Assembly: GCF_016125515.1 (NCBI RefSeq)
Contig: NZ_WGLO01000003.1
Coordinates: 62,001-126,000, forward strand
Direction of reading: 5' to 3'
Length of the DNA: 64,000 bases
Origin: Hyphomonas sp.
GTDB taxonomy: Bacteria; Pseudomonadota; Alphaproteobacteria; Caulobacterales; Hyphomonadaceae
Shown one piece after another: positions 27,493 to 36,915 of the stretch. The position numbers were made by a program, and so were the translations under genes. Within the stretch, counting starts at the first letter, position 1; each line of letters begins with the position of its first letter. The notes under the pieces are model-generated. The model searched no databases and was not told the DNA's origin. It saw nothing but the letters and a program-made list of their open reading frames with translations.

Positions 27493-29356
27493 AATCGCCG
27501 TCCGCATTTTCCGCACCTGCCGCCGCCTCGGCATCGCCACGGTCGCCGTCTATTCAGACGCTGACCGCGCCGCGATGCACGTGCGCGAAGCGGATGAAAC
27601 CGTGCATATCGGCGCCGCGCCCGCCGCCGAAAGCTATCTGCGCGTCGAGGCGATTCTCGCCGCCGCGAAGGCGTCGGGCGCCGATGCCATCCATCCCGGC
27701 TACGGCTTCCTGTCGGAGAATGCCGCCTTCGCTGAAGCCGTCGTCGCAGCCGGCCTCATCTGGGTCGGTCCGCCAGCAGCGGCCATCCGGTCGATGGGCC
27801 CGAAGGATGAAGCCAAACGCATCGCCGAAGAGGCCGGCGTGCCGGTGCTGCCGGGCTATCGCGGCGAAGCGCAGGATATCGGCACACTGACGAAAGCGGC
27901 CGAAAAGGTCGGCTACCCGCTGCTCATCAAGGCCGTCGCGGGCGGCGGGGGCAGGGGCATCCGCCAGGTCTCGAACGCCGCCGATCTCGAAGCTGAACTC
28001 GTCAGCGCCGTGCGCGAAGCCGAATCGAGCTTTGGCGATGGCCGCGTGATGCTCGAAAAACTCGTGGAGCGCCCGCGCCATATCGAAGTGCAGGTCTTCG
28101 GCGACAGCCATGGCAATGCCGTCCACCTGTTCGAGCGTGATTGCTCGCTCCAGCGCCGCCGCCAAAAGGTCATTGAGGAAGCCCCCGCACCCGGCATGCC
28201 GGACGCGGTGCGCAAGGCGATGACCGACGCCGCCGTGAAACTCGCCAAAGCGGTCGGCTATCAGGGCGCCGGCACGGTCGAATTCATCGTGGACGGATCA
28301 AAGCCGCTCGGCGTCGACACGTTCTGGTTCCTTGAAATGAACACGCGCCTTCAGGTCGAACACCCGGTCACGGAGGCGATCACCGGCACCGACCTTGTCG
28401 AGTGGCAGCTGATCGTCGCCTCCGGCGGCAAGATCCCGCTGAAGCAGAAGGACATCAAGCTGAACGGCCATGCCTTCGAGGCGCGCATTTGCGCCGAAGA
28501 CCCCGCCGAAGGCTTCCGCCCCGGCGCCGGTCTCATCCTCGAATTCGGACTGCTGGAAGAACCGGACGACGAAACCGTGCGCTGGGATGCTGGCTTCGAG
28601 TCCGGTGACCGCGTACCCTCCAGCTACGATTCCATGATTGCAAAGCTGATCGTACTCGGAGAAACTCGCGAGGCGGCGCTCCAGCAGCTGACCGATGTGC
28701 TGGCCCACACGCAGCTCTGCGGCGTCCCCTCCAATGCCGGCTTCCTGCGCCGCTGCGCCCTGTCGGACGCCTTCGCGGCCGGCACCCACCACGTCAACTG
28801 GATCGGCCAGCACCTTGACGCTCTCGCCGCTGTGCCGGAGGCGCACCGCGCTGCCGCCCTTGCCGCCACCATGTCCATGCTGCTGGACGATGAAGGCGCC
28901 GTCTCGCCCTGGGGCCTGCACGACGGGTTCCGCCTCAATAGCGTGCCGAACCGGCATGTGCTCCTTGCGGCAGACGGCCATGCGCAGCTCATCGACGCCG
29001 ATGCTCCGCCCGGCGAGGATACGCCGTTCCCTCTGATCACGGATCTTTCGCCCCGCCGCTTCGCGGTCACCTGCGGCGGCGACACGTTCCTCGTTACCAT
29101 CCCGGAATTCTCCGCCGATGCCGACGCCGCCCTTGGCGGCAATGTCGTCAAGGCGCCGATGCCCGGCAAGGTCCTCGCCGTTCACGCCAGGCCGGGCGCC
29201 ACCGTCGCGCGCGGCGACACGCTCGCCGTGCTCGAAGCCATGAAGATGGAGCACGCCCTCACGGCGCCCCGCGACGGCACCATTGAAGCCATCCACGCCA
29301 CCGCCGGCCAGCAGGTCTCCGAAGGCGAGCTGCTTATCGAAATGGTCGAAGAATAA
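27455..29356 (+). CDS. liuD: Methylcrotonoyl-CoA carboxylase, biotin carboxylase/BCCP (alpha) subunit
   Basis: A 633-residue biotin-dependent enzyme. The order is biotin carboxylase N domain (INKLLVANRGEIAVRIFRTCRRLG), ATP-grasp (LLIKAVAGGGGRGIRQV, FLEMNTRLQVEHPVTEAITG), C domain, a BT linker, and a C-terminal biotinyl domain with K597 in LEAMKMEH. It carboxylates biotin with bicarbonate and ATP for transfer by LiuB. GTG 27455 is the start, with GGGAGG 8 bases upstream; it lies inside the end of the DUF817 gene. The downstream 119-base gap is GC-rich without a clear terminator. Confidence 0.95.
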   Translation: MKINKLLVANRGEIAVRIFRTCRRLGIATVAVYSDADRAAMHVREADETVHIGAAPAAESYLRVEAILAAAKASGADAIHPGYGFLSENAAFAEAVVAAGLIWVGPPAAAIRSMGPKDEAKRIAEEAGVPVLPGYRGEAQDIGTLTKAAEKVGYPLLIKAVAGGGGRGIRQVSNAADLEAELVSAVREAESSFGDGRVMLEKLVERPRHIEVQVFGDSHGNAVHLFERDCSLQRRRQKVIEEAPAPGMPDAVRKAMTDAAVKLAKAVGYQGAGTVEFIVDGSKPLGVDTFWFLEMNTRLQVEHPVTEAITGTDLVEWQLIVASGGKIPLKQKDIKLNGHAFEARICAEDPAEGFRPGAGLILEFGLLEEPDDETVRWDAGFESGDRVPSSYDSMIAKLIVLGETREAALQQLTDVLAHTQLCGVPSNAGFLRRCALSDAFAAGTHHVNWIGQHLDALAAVPEAHRAAALAATMSMLLDDEGAVSPWGLHDGFRLNSVPNRHVLLAADGHAQLIDADAPPGEDTPFPLITDLSPRRFAVTCGGDTFLVTIPEFSADADAALGGNVVKAPMPGKVLAVHARPGATVARGDTLAVLEAMKMEHALTAPRDGTIEAIHATAGQQVSEGELLIEMVEE

Positions 29357-29475
29357 TCCGCCCTGTCCCCTCCCGATTCATGGGGAAGGGACCGGGTGGG
29401 GCGAGGCCATGCGCGCCGCTGAAGTCGCGCCCGCACCCCAACCCCTCTCCCTCCGGGACGTGAGGGGGCTTCAGG

Positions 29476-30312
29476 TCAGGCCCACACCAGCTGCGCCTGC
29501 ATCGTCGGCCCGCCATCGGCCTTGACGACACTGAGGTCCAGCTTGTCCAGCACCGTCCGTCCACAGACCGTCGCCGTATCGCTGACAAACAGTGGCCGCA
29601 CGCCCCGGAACGTGAAGGCGGCGACCTGGCGGTCCGGCGCGCGCCGCCGCGCGGCCTCCATCATCCAGATCGCTTGCAGCGGCCCGTGGACCACGAGGTC
29701 GGGATACTTCTCCACGCCCTCGGCATAGGCCCGGTCATAATGAATGCGGTGTCCATTGCGCGTCAGGGCCGAGAAACGGAATAGCAGCACCGGATCGATC
29801 GCCGCCGGCTCTTCCCAGTGCTGCGGCTCGGCCGGCAGAGGCTCTACCGGCACATACGTCTCGGGCAGGCCCATATAGACGATGTCCTGCTCCTCGCTCA
29901 TCAGTTCCGCCCCGCCGCGCGTCCAGGCATGGCGCACGGTCACGAACACCATCTCGCCGGACCGACCGGTCTTCGCCGACACTTTCGCGATGGTCGACAC
30001 CTTGGTCAGTTCGTCGCCGATGCGCACCTTGCCGGAAAACGTGCAGCGGCTGCCCGCCCACATGCGCCTGGGCAGGCTCACCGGGGGCAGGAATCCGCCC
30101 CGCTTCGGATGCCCGTCCGTCCCGGTATCGCGGGCCCGCACCACCGGCAGGAAATATAGCCACAGCCAGAGCGGCGGCAGCTCGCTGCGCAGCACGAACT
30201 CGTCCGGATCCCGGTCCAGCGCGGCCGCCAGACCCTGCGCCGGTCCCGGCGCAATCGTATCGATCTGAACGTCGGTCCGCCCGATCCAGCTCTGGAAATT
30301 GCTCGTGTCCAT
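29476..30312 (-). CDS. FAS1-like / MaoC-type (hot-dog) acyl-CoA dehydratase
   Basis: A 278-residue protein of the FAS1-like dehydratase (HTD2 / mesaconyl-C4-CoA hydratase) group. It has an N-terminal hot-dog half (MWAGSRCTFSGKVRIGDELTKVSTIAKV, WTRGGAELMSEEQDIVY) and a C-terminal half with the hydratase motif FRFSALTRNGHRIHYDRAYAEGVEKYPDLVVHGPLQA, whose Asn/His pair is catalytic in the family. It reversibly hydrates an enoyl-CoA. The substrate is not assigned. It follows the minus-strand monooxygenase and is convergent with liuD. Confidence 0.85.
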   Translation of the reverse strand: MDTSNFQSWIGRTDVQIDTIAPGPAQGLAAALDRDPDEFVLRSELPPLWLWLYFLPVVRARDTGTDGHPKRGGFLPPVSLPRRMWAGSRCTFSGKVRIGDELTKVSTIAKVSAKTGRSGEMVFVTVRHAWTRGGAELMSEEQDIVYMGLPETYVPVEPLPAEPQHWEEPAAIDPVLLFRFSALTRNGHRIHYDRAYAEGVEKYPDLVVHGPLQAIWMMEAARRRAPDRQVAAFTFRGVRPLFVSDTATVCGRTVLDKLDLSVVKADGGPTMQAQLVWA

Positions 30313-30333
30313 GTCTGAACCGTTAGAGCAATT

Positions 30334-30355
30334 GCGCGGCCTTTCAAAGCCGCGC
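30334..30355 (-). terminator. Hairpin between the monooxygenase and the dehydratase gene
   Basis: GCGCGGC (30334-30340) and GCCGCGC (30349-30355) form a 7-base-pair stem with an 8-base loop. It sits just after the minus-strand monooxygenase stop and 22 bases before the next start. It may attenuate read-through; there is no strong T tract. Confidence 0.4.
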
Positions 30356-30372
30356 CGTGCCCCTGCGGCGGT

Positions 30373-32172
30373 CTAGCTCAGCTCCAGTCCCGCGAGACTG
30401 CCCTCTTCGCGCCACTGTTTCAGGATGCGGAAATAGGCGTTCGGTCCTTCGCCGTAAGGATTGTTCTGGGTCGACCGGTCGCTCGGCTTGCCTTCGTTGT
30501 TGTAATAGCCCGGCGTGCACTCCTCCAGGAATTGCTGGCGCATCATCGCCTTGTCGATGATCGTCTGCACCCAGGCCGCCTCGGCCTCCGCGCTCGGCTC
30601 GAACATCGTTGCCTGGCGCGCCTTCGCTTCGGCGAGGATATAGCCGATTTGCTCGGCCTGCTCGTCCAGCGAGTGCGGATAGTTCGCCGTGAAGCCGGCC
30701 TGCGCCGGGCCCATCAGGAACATGTTGGGAAATCCGTGCACGGTCAGTCCGTGCAAGGACCGCATCCCGTCCGCCCAGTAATCCTTCATGTGCACACCGG
30801 CGCGCCCCACAGGATCATACCCCGCCCGGCGCGTGTAATCCGTGCCGACTTCAAACCCGGTCGCATAGACAAGGCAGTCGATCTTGTAGGCTTTGCCTTT
30901 CACGATGATCGAATCCTCGGTGATCCGGTCCACGCCCTGTCCGTTGGTGTCCACCAGCGTCACGTTCGGCCGGTTGAACGCCGGCAGGTATCCGTCATGG
31001 AAACATGGTCGCTTGCAGAACTGGCGATACCACGGCTTCAGCAGCGCCGCCGTCGCCGGATCCTTGATCAGCTCATCGACGCGCGCGCGCACCTGTTCCA
31101 TCTTCTTGAAATCGGCGAGCTCGGCGAGCTCGGCCAGCCGTTCCGGCGTCAGGCCCTGGCTGTCGCCCTTGGAGGCGATGAACAGGATGTTGCGAATAAT
31201 GTCCGTCCACCCATCATTCACCAGGTCTTCCGGCTCATAGCCGCCCGAGACCAGCGTATTGAAATTCTCCATCCGCCGACGCTGCCAGCCGGGCTGCAGG
31301 CTCTTCGCCCAGTCCGGATCGGTCGGCCGGTCATTGCGTACGTCGATGGAAGAGGGCGTGCGCTGGAACACGTAGAGATGCTTCGCGCCGGCCGCCAGAT
31401 GCGGCACGCATTGCACGGCGGTCGCGCCCGTGCCGATGATGCCGATCACCTTGTCGCCGATCTTGTCCAGCCCGCCTTCCGGCCCGCCGCCCGTATAGTC
31501 ATAGTCCCAGCGGCTCGTATGGAAGCTGTGGCCCTTGAACGTTTCCACGCCGGGAATGCCGGGCAGCTTCGGCCGGTTCAGCGGCCCGTTCGACATCACG
31601 ACATATTGCGCGGTGAACTTGTCGCCGCGGTCGGTCTCGATCGTCCAGGCTTTCTTCTTCTCGTTCCACTTCAGACCGGTCACGCCGGTGCCCAGCAGGG
31701 CCTTGTCATAGAGGTTGAAGTGTTTCGCAATCCGCGCCGAGTGCTCCAGGATTTCCGGCGCCTTGGTATACTTCTCCTTCGGCATGTAGCCGGTCTCTTC
31801 CAGCAGCGGCAGGTAGATATAGCTCTCGATATCACACGCCGCGCCGGGATAGCGGTTCCAGTACCAGGTGCCGCCGAAATCGCCGCCGGTCTCGATCATG
31901 CGGATATCGTCAAAGCCCGCCTTGCGCAGGCGCGCGGCCGCCAGCATCCCGCCAAAGCCGCCACCGATCACCGCTACCTCGACATGATCCTTCACCGGCG
32001 CGCGCTCGACACGCTCCGTGTACGGGTCTTCCAGGTAATGCGCGAACTGGCCGGCCACATTCACGTATTGCTCATTGCCGTCCTTGCGCAGGCGCTTGTC
32101 GCGTTCCGCGCGGTAGCGAGCCTTCAGCTCTGCCGGGTCAAACCCAAGGTCAAGTGCGCCGGTATCGGCCAT
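30373..32172 (-). CDS. Baeyer-Villiger-type flavin monooxygenase
   Basis: A 599-residue class B monooxygenase. A 75-residue N-terminal extension precedes the FAD motif (VAVIGGGFGGMLAAARLRKAG). GGDFGGTWYWNRYPGAACDIESYIY, the fingerprint FKGHSFHTSRW (FxGxxxHxxxW) and the NADPH motif IGIIGTGATAVQCVPHL follow. The length and long N terminus place it with cyclododecanone- or steroid-type BVMOs. Substrate unknown, likely a cyclic or long-chain ketone. ATG 32172 is chosen because the conserved N-terminal extension starts there. It is distinct from the shorter paralogue near 11 kb. Confidence 0.93.
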   Translation of the reverse strand: MADTGALDLGFDPAELKARYRAERDKRLRKDGNEQYVNVAGQFAHYLEDPYTERVERAPVKDHVEVAVIGGGFGGMLAAARLRKAGFDDIRMIETGGDFGGTWYWNRYPGAACDIESYIYLPLLEETGYMPKEKYTKAPEILEHSARIAKHFNLYDKALLGTGVTGLKWNEKKKAWTIETDRGDKFTAQYVVMSNGPLNRPKLPGIPGVETFKGHSFHTSRWDYDYTGGGPEGGLDKIGDKVIGIIGTGATAVQCVPHLAAGAKHLYVFQRTPSSIDVRNDRPTDPDWAKSLQPGWQRRRMENFNTLVSGGYEPEDLVNDGWTDIIRNILFIASKGDSQGLTPERLAELAELADFKKMEQVRARVDELIKDPATAALLKPWYRQFCKRPCFHDGYLPAFNRPNVTLVDTNGQGVDRITEDSIIVKGKAYKIDCLVYATGFEVGTDYTRRAGYDPVGRAGVHMKDYWADGMRSLHGLTVHGFPNMFLMGPAQAGFTANYPHSLDEQAEQIGYILAEAKARQATMFEPSAEAEAAWVQTIIDKAMMRQQFLEECTPGYYNNEGKPSDRSTQNNPYGEGPNAYFRILKQWREEGSLAGLELS

Positions 32173-32279
32173 GGTCGGTTCCTCCAAGATATTGCGAGGC
32201 CCGCGTCTGCGCGCCGGTCTCCCGCTTCCGCCTGCAAATCTAACCGCAAATATTGCGCCGCAACAGTCATGCCGCGGCG

Positions 32280-33119
32280 TCATCCGCCAATGTTGCGGGT
32301 GAAGAACTGGAAGAGCGCATAGCCGAGGATTCCGCCCGCCGCACCCAGCCAGAGCAGGCTGCCCTGCTCTTCCTTGCCGGCGCCCGAAAGCTCCTGCAGC
32401 ACCGCCTGTTTGCGGGCCTCCTGAGGCGCCGCATACCAGGCGATATCGGTGCGCACTTTCGCCAGCCAGTCGTTCAGCCGGCGCACATAGGGGTGTGTGG
32501 TCGGCTGCGTCGTCCAGCCATAAAAATTGTCCAGCGTGTCGAACACCTCCAGCGACAGCCACATCGGCCGGCGGATCTGCTGCGGCTCCAGATTGTATCC
32601 CGTCCGATCGCACAGCAGCTGGCGCACCCGCCATTGCAGCGCCTGGAATTCGTCGATCCCCGCCACCTCATTGTCTTCCAGCCGGGCACGCAGCGCCTTC
32701 AGCTCCGGCTCAAGTCCCGTCGCCGTCAACAGGTCCACCAACCGGTCCATTGCCCGGTCGATCCGCGCCTCGAAGGCCTGTTCATCCGTGTCCTGCGATT
32801 CCGGCTCATAGGCGGGCTCGGGCTCCGGGGCCTGCGCAAGCGTTAGCGTGCCGCGATCCGGCTCAGCGCGCGACGTCTCCGGCGCCCCGTTTTCGTCCTC
32901 GTCTTCCTCGTAATCCTCATACGGATCGTCTTCCGGATACTCATCGCGCCAGCGCACGCTTTCACGGGCGTGCTCGAACGCCGCCCGCAGTGCCATGAAC
33001 CCCGCCCGGTCATCCTCCGGCCGGGTCACCTTCAACCGCTCGGCATAGGCCCGGCGCACGTCCGCCTCGGTCGCGGTCGTCCGGTCAAGGCCAAGCAGCT
33101 CGAAAGGATCAGAAGACAT
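32280..33119 (-). CDS. J-like domain protein with C-terminal membrane anchor
   Basis: A 279-residue protein. Residues 4-55 resemble a J domain (DPFELLGLDRTTATEADVRRAYAERLK), but the HPD tripeptide that stimulates Hsp70 is replaced by RPE (33-35). An acidic low-complexity stretch follows (about residues 60-105), then a helical region, and one hydrophobic helix near the C terminus (about 254-274, LLWLGAAGGILGYALFQFF). Its start lies inside the end of the hscC-like gene (11-base overlap), so the two are co-translated. The layout resembles E. coli DjlB/DjlC, membrane co-chaperones of HscC. Activity without HPD is uncertain. Confidence 0.8.
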   Translation of the reverse strand: MSSDPFELLGLDRTTATEADVRRAYAERLKVTRPEDDRAGFMALRAAFEHARESVRWRDEYPEDDPYEDYEEDEDENGAPETSRAEPDRGTLTLAQAPEPEPAYEPESQDTDEQAFEARIDRAMDRLVDLLTATGLEPELKALRARLEDNEVAGIDEFQALQWRVRQLLCDRTGYNLEPQQIRRPMWLSLEVFDTLDNFYGWTTQPTTHPYVRRLNDWLAKVRTDIAWYAAPQEARKQAVLQELSGAGKEEQGSLLWLGAAGGILGYALFQFFTRNIGG

Positions 33120-34824
33120 CGTCGCGTTCGAAGTTACCGATGATCTGCTCGATCTGCCGCCGCGCCTCGTTGATCTCGCGCGGATCCTGCCGCGCCATCA
33201 CGGCTTCGAACTCGGCGATCAACCGGCCGACAGACTGGCGCTTGTCACCCAGCGTGTTTTCATAGGCGGCGCGCAGCCGGGCGATCAGGGCCGCATTCTC
33301 CTGCTGGTCGCGCGGGTGGATCTTGATCGCGGCCAGGCCCTTCAGCCGCTTCTCGATTTCGTCGCGGGGCAGGCTGCCCGGGTTGCCTTCGATCACCAGA
33401 CGCTCGGTCTTCTTGGTGGCCAGCGGCGTTGCCTCCACCTCCAGCACGCCGGACGTGTCATACGTGTAGCGCACCTCCACCGATTTGTCCTCTTTCGGCG
33501 AAGTCTTCAGCGGCACGCGCAGGGTGCCGATCTGGATATTGTCCTTCACGAACGGGCTTTCGCCCTGGAAAATCTTGAACAGGATCTCGGTCTGGTTTGG
33601 GTGCAGCGGCGAGACGATGTCGGACTTCGACACCGGCACCACCGTGTTGCGCTCGATCATCGGCGAGAAATGTCCGTGTTCGTACTTTCCCTCGCCCACG
33701 GGGATCGATGTCTCGAAGCCCAGCGTGAAGGGGCACACATCCGTCATCACTACATCGTCCAACGCCTTGTGCCGCGCGGCGAGGCCGGCCTGCACGGCGG
33801 CGCCGAGCGCCACCACATGGTCGGGGTCGATGGAGTGTTCCGGAAACCGTTTGAACAAACGCGTCACCAGTTGGCGCACCGCATGCATCCGCGTTGCGCC
33901 GCCCACCGTGATGATCCGGTGCAGGTCATCGGCCCGCAGGCTCGCATCGGAGATCGCCCGCTGGATCGGCAGGCGCAGGCGCTTCAGGATCGGGTCGGTA
34001 ATCTCGTCGAACTTCTCGCGCGTGATCGACACCGGCTGCGCCTTGCCCTTCAGCGCGAACTCCGCCTTGGCCTCCGGCGCCTCGGTCAGCTGGATCTTCA
34101 TCCGGTCGGCCAACGCGCGCAAGCGCGCCCCGTCCTCGCGGCTCACATCCTCCGGCTTGATCCCCATCTGCCGGCCGAGTTCCAGCGCCAGCGTATCGGT
34201 GAAATCCTCCCCGCCGAGGAAGGCATCGCCCGCCGAAGCGCGCACTTCCATCACGCCGGAGAACATCTCAAGGATCGACACGTCGAACGTGCCCCCGCCA
34301 AGGTCCACGACAAGGAAGGTCGATTCGCCTTGCCGGTCCTGCAGGCCGTAAGCCAGGGCCGCAGCGGTCGGCTCGTTGATCAGCCGGTTCACCTTCAGGC
34401 CGGCGAACTCGGCTGCCGTGATCGTGGCCCTTCTCTGGATGTCGTTGAAATAGGCCGGCACCGAAATTACCGCCTCGTCCACCGTCTGGCCCAGATAGAC
34501 CTCCGCATCGGCCCGCAGGGCGCGCAGCACGAAGGACGACAATTCCTCCGCCCGGAACGCCTTCTTGGCCAGCGTCATTTCATGGTTGGTGCCCATATAG
34601 CGCTTGAAGCGCGCCGCTGTCTGCGCGGGGTGCGTCAACAGCCTGTCCTTCGCGGCCCGCCCCACCAGCAGCGCACCGTCATCGCCATACCCCACGGCCG
34701 AGGGCGTCAGCAGGTCGCCCAGGCTGTTGGGGATCAGTTTCGGCCCTTCATCGGTGAACACGGCAACGAGTGAGTTGGTCGTGCCCAGGTCGATGCCGAT
34801 CAGGGTCTTGGAGGGCTCTGTCAT
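33109..34824 (-). CDS. hscC: Hsp70-family chaperone, HscC type
   Basis: A 571-residue Hsp70, shorter than DnaK (about 640). The ATPase domain has GIDLGTTNSLVAVF, VISVPAYFNDIQRRATITAAEFAGL, the NEPTAAALAYG and DLGGGTFDVSILEMF phosphate loops and VGGATRMHAVRQL. The substrate domain is short (to about residue 500) and the helical lid is reduced, as in HscC. Its expected role is ATP-driven refolding or regulation of specific clients. Its 3' end overlaps the J-like membrane protein. It is divergent from phoX, with 150 bases between. Confidence 0.9.
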   Translation of the reverse strand: MTEPSKTLIGIDLGTTNSLVAVFTDEGPKLIPNSLGDLLTPSAVGYGDDGALLVGRAAKDRLLTHPAQTAARFKRYMGTNHEMTLAKKAFRAEELSSFVLRALRADAEVYLGQTVDEAVISVPAYFNDIQRRATITAAEFAGLKVNRLINEPTAAALAYGLQDRQGESTFLVVDLGGGTFDVSILEMFSGVMEVRASAGDAFLGGEDFTDTLALELGRQMGIKPEDVSREDGARLRALADRMKIQLTEAPEAKAEFALKGKAQPVSITREKFDEITDPILKRLRLPIQRAISDASLRADDLHRIITVGGATRMHAVRQLVTRLFKRFPEHSIDPDHVVALGAAVQAGLAARHKALDDVVMTDVCPFTLGFETSIPVGEGKYEHGHFSPMIERNTVVPVSKSDIVSPLHPNQTEILFKIFQGESPFVKDNIQIGTLRVPLKTSPKEDKSVEVRYTYDTSGVLEVEATPLATKKTERLVIEGNPGSLPRDEIEKRLKGLAAIKIHPRDQQENAALIARLRAAYENTLGDKRQSVGRLIAEFEAVMARQDPREINEARRQIEQIIGNFERDDVF

Positions 34825-34908
34825 GGAAGCGGCGGAACTTTCTGCGACGTTGTATGGCGTCCAGCCTTAGCTTCTCTGTGGGAGAGGTCAAACGGCGCAA
34901 TCCACCAG

Positions 34909-34950
34909 CTGCCATGCCACTGTTACAAACCCCGCCTACACTGTCACAAA
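34909..34950 (+). promoter_or_regulatory. Putative Pho box upstream of phoX
   Basis: CTGCCATGCCACTGTTAC (34909-34926) is two 7-base half-sites with a 4-base spacer, close to the PhoB consensus CTGTCAT-N4-CTGTCAC (two mismatches in fourteen). A third copy, CTGTCACAAA, follows at 34941, 21 bases after CTGTTACAAA (34920). The array ends 25 bases before the phoX start. PhoB control is inferred from the match and from the downstream gene's family. Confidence 0.6.
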
Positions 34951-34974
34951 GGCAGGAACCCGGGAGACTTTCAG

Positions 34975-36915
34975 ATGGCCGTCATGGACGATCGCGAGAA
35001 CACGCCCGTCAATCCGCGGGCCTTGTCCGGCGCGGAAGCCATCGGTGATGTGGTCGCGCGGCGTCTCTCGCGCCGGGGCTTTCTCGGCGGGGTGACCGCC
35101 TTGTCGGGCCTTGCGCTCACGGCCTGCGCTGGGCGCCCCGGAACAGGGGCGGCCCAGGCGGGGCCCTCTGCGCCCGGCCAGGCCCCGGCCTTCGATTTTC
35201 CGGAACTTGCCCGGGGCATGGACCAGACGCACCATGTCGCCGAAGGCTACCGCGCCGAGGTGCTCCTGCGCTGGGGCGATCCGCTCTTTGCCGACAGCCC
35301 GACCTTTGACCCGGCGAACCAGTCCGCCGAGGCCCAAAGCCGCCAGTTCGGTTACAACAATGACTTCATCGGTTTCGTGCCGCTCGAACCCGATGCAACC
35401 GGCGCCGAGCGCGGCCTGCTTTGCATCAACCATGAATACACCAACACAACCCTGATGTTCCCGAACGTGGCCGCCGGCTATCCGGCATCGGTCACGCGGG
35501 ACATCTGCCTCACCGAGATGGCGGCGCATGGCGGCACGATAATCGAGATCCGCAAAGGCGCGGACGGTTGGAGGCCGGTGGCCGGCGCGCCGCTCAATCG
35601 GCGGATTACCGCCGACACCCCGATGCAGATCACCGGCCCTGCGTCCGGCCATGATCGTCTCAAGACGCCTGATGATCCCAGCGGCACGCTGGTTCTCGGC
35701 ACCATGAACAATTGTGCCGGCGGCATCACGCCCTGGGGCACGTACCTGCTGTCGGAAGAGAATATCAACGGCAACTTTCTGGGAGATCTGCCTGCGAATC
35801 ATCCTGAAGCCGGAAACTACAAGCGCATGGGCATTCCCGGCGAATCCTACCAGTGGGGCCGTCACATCGACCGGTTCAACCTCGCCAGGGCGCCCAACGA
35901 ACCCAACCGTTTTGGCTGGATCGTCGAGGTCGATCCCCTTGATCCGCTCAGTCTGCCGAAAAAGCGTACCGCGCTCGGCCGCTACAAGCATGAAGGCGCC
36001 GAAACCGTGCTCGCCCCGGATGGCCGCGTCGTCATCTATTCCGGCGACGACCAGCGCTTCGATTATGTCTACAAATTCGTCAGCGCCGGACGATACGATC
36101 CCGGCAACCGTGCTGCCAATGCCGATCTGCTCGATTCCGGTACGCTTTATGTGGCGCGGTTTGACGCCGATGGAAGCGTCACCTGGATGCCTCTTGTGCA
36201 AGGGCAGGGGCCGCTCTCGCCTGCCAACGGATTTCATTCGCAGGCGGACGTTGTCATCGAGGCGCGCCGCGCCGGTGACCTGCTTGGCGCCACGCCGATG
36301 GACCGTCCGGAAGACATCGAACCCGATCCGAAAACCGGCCGTGTCTGGGTGATGCTCACCAACAATGACATGCGTCAGTCCGGCCAGGTCGATGCCGCCA
36401 ACCCGCGCGCTGCAAACCGGTTCGGCCATATCATCGAGATCACCGAGCCGGATGGCGATTTTGCGTCGAAAGCTTCCCGCTGGGACATTCTCGTGCGCTG
36501 CGGCGATCCCTCGGTGGCCGAAGTCGGGGCCACATGGAACCCGCTGACCTCCGAAAACGGCTGGCTCGGCAGCCCGGACAATTGCGCATTGGACGCACAG
36601 GGCCGCCTCTGGGTTGCCACCGATGGCAACGAGAACACCGGCGCCGCAGATGGCCTCTGGGCCCTGGAAACCGAAGGCGAACGCCGCGGCACGGGCCGGC
36701 ATTTCTTCAGCTGCCCCACGGGCGCCGAAATGTGCGGACCTCGCTTCACACCGTCCGGCGACGCGTTGTTCCTGGCGGTCCAGCACCCCGGCGATGGCGA
36801 CGATGCGAACTACGAGGCGCCCGCCACCCGCTGGCCGGATTTCGACGACGCCATGCCCCCACGCCCCAGTGTCATGGTCATTACACGGATCGAAGGTGGC
36901 CCGGTCGGCGGCTAG
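34975..36915 (+). CDS. phoX: PhoX-type alkaline phosphatase (DUF839), Tat-exported
   Basis: A 646-residue secreted phosphatase. A twin-arginine signal is visible (SRRGFLGG at 32-39, hydrophobic core, then an AxA-like site and Cys), followed by the DUF839 beta-propeller: GYNNDFIGFVPL, LLCINHEYTNTTLMFP, WGTYLLSEENINGNF, and the Ca/Fe-ligand rich EPDPKTGRVWVMLTNN region. PhoX enzymes release phosphate from phosphoesters in the periplasm, using Fe and Ca. Upstream repeats fit a Pho box, matching phosphate-starvation control. The gene converges with the META lipoprotein, overlapping by 4 bases. Confidence 0.92.
   Translation: MAVMDDRENTPVNPRALSGAEAIGDVVARRLSRRGFLGGVTALSGLALTACAGRPGTGAAQAGPSAPGQAPAFDFPELARGMDQTHHVAEGYRAEVLLRWGDPLFADSPTFDPANQSAEAQSRQFGYNNDFIGFVPLEPDATGAERGLLCINHEYTNTTLMFPNVAAGYPASVTRDICLTEMAAHGGTIIEIRKGADGWRPVAGAPLNRRITADTPMQITGPASGHDRLKTPDDPSGTLVLGTMNNCAGGITPWGTYLLSEENINGNFLGDLPANHPEAGNYKRMGIPGESYQWGRHIDRFNLARAPNEPNRFGWIVEVDPLDPLSLPKKRTALGRYKHEGAETVLAPDGRVVIYSGDDQRFDYVYKFVSAGRYDPGNRAANADLLDSGTLYVARFDADGSVTWMPLVQGQGPLSPANGFHSQADVVIEARRAGDLLGATPMDRPEDIEPDPKTGRVWVMLTNNDMRQSGQVDAANPRAANRFGHIIEITEPDGDFASKASRWDILVRCGDPSVAEVGATWNPLTSENGWLGSPDNCALDAQGRLWVATDGNENTGAADGLWALETEGERRGTGRHFFSCPTGAEMCGPRFTPSGDALFLAVQHPGDGDDANYEAPATRWPDFDDAMPPRPSVMVITRIEGGPVGG

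Noticed and set aside
29357-29475. Short intergenic inverted repeat after liuD as a mobile or REP element
   Set aside because: Only partial complementarity is seen (CCCCTCCC with GGGGAAGGG) and no second copy elsewhere in the window.
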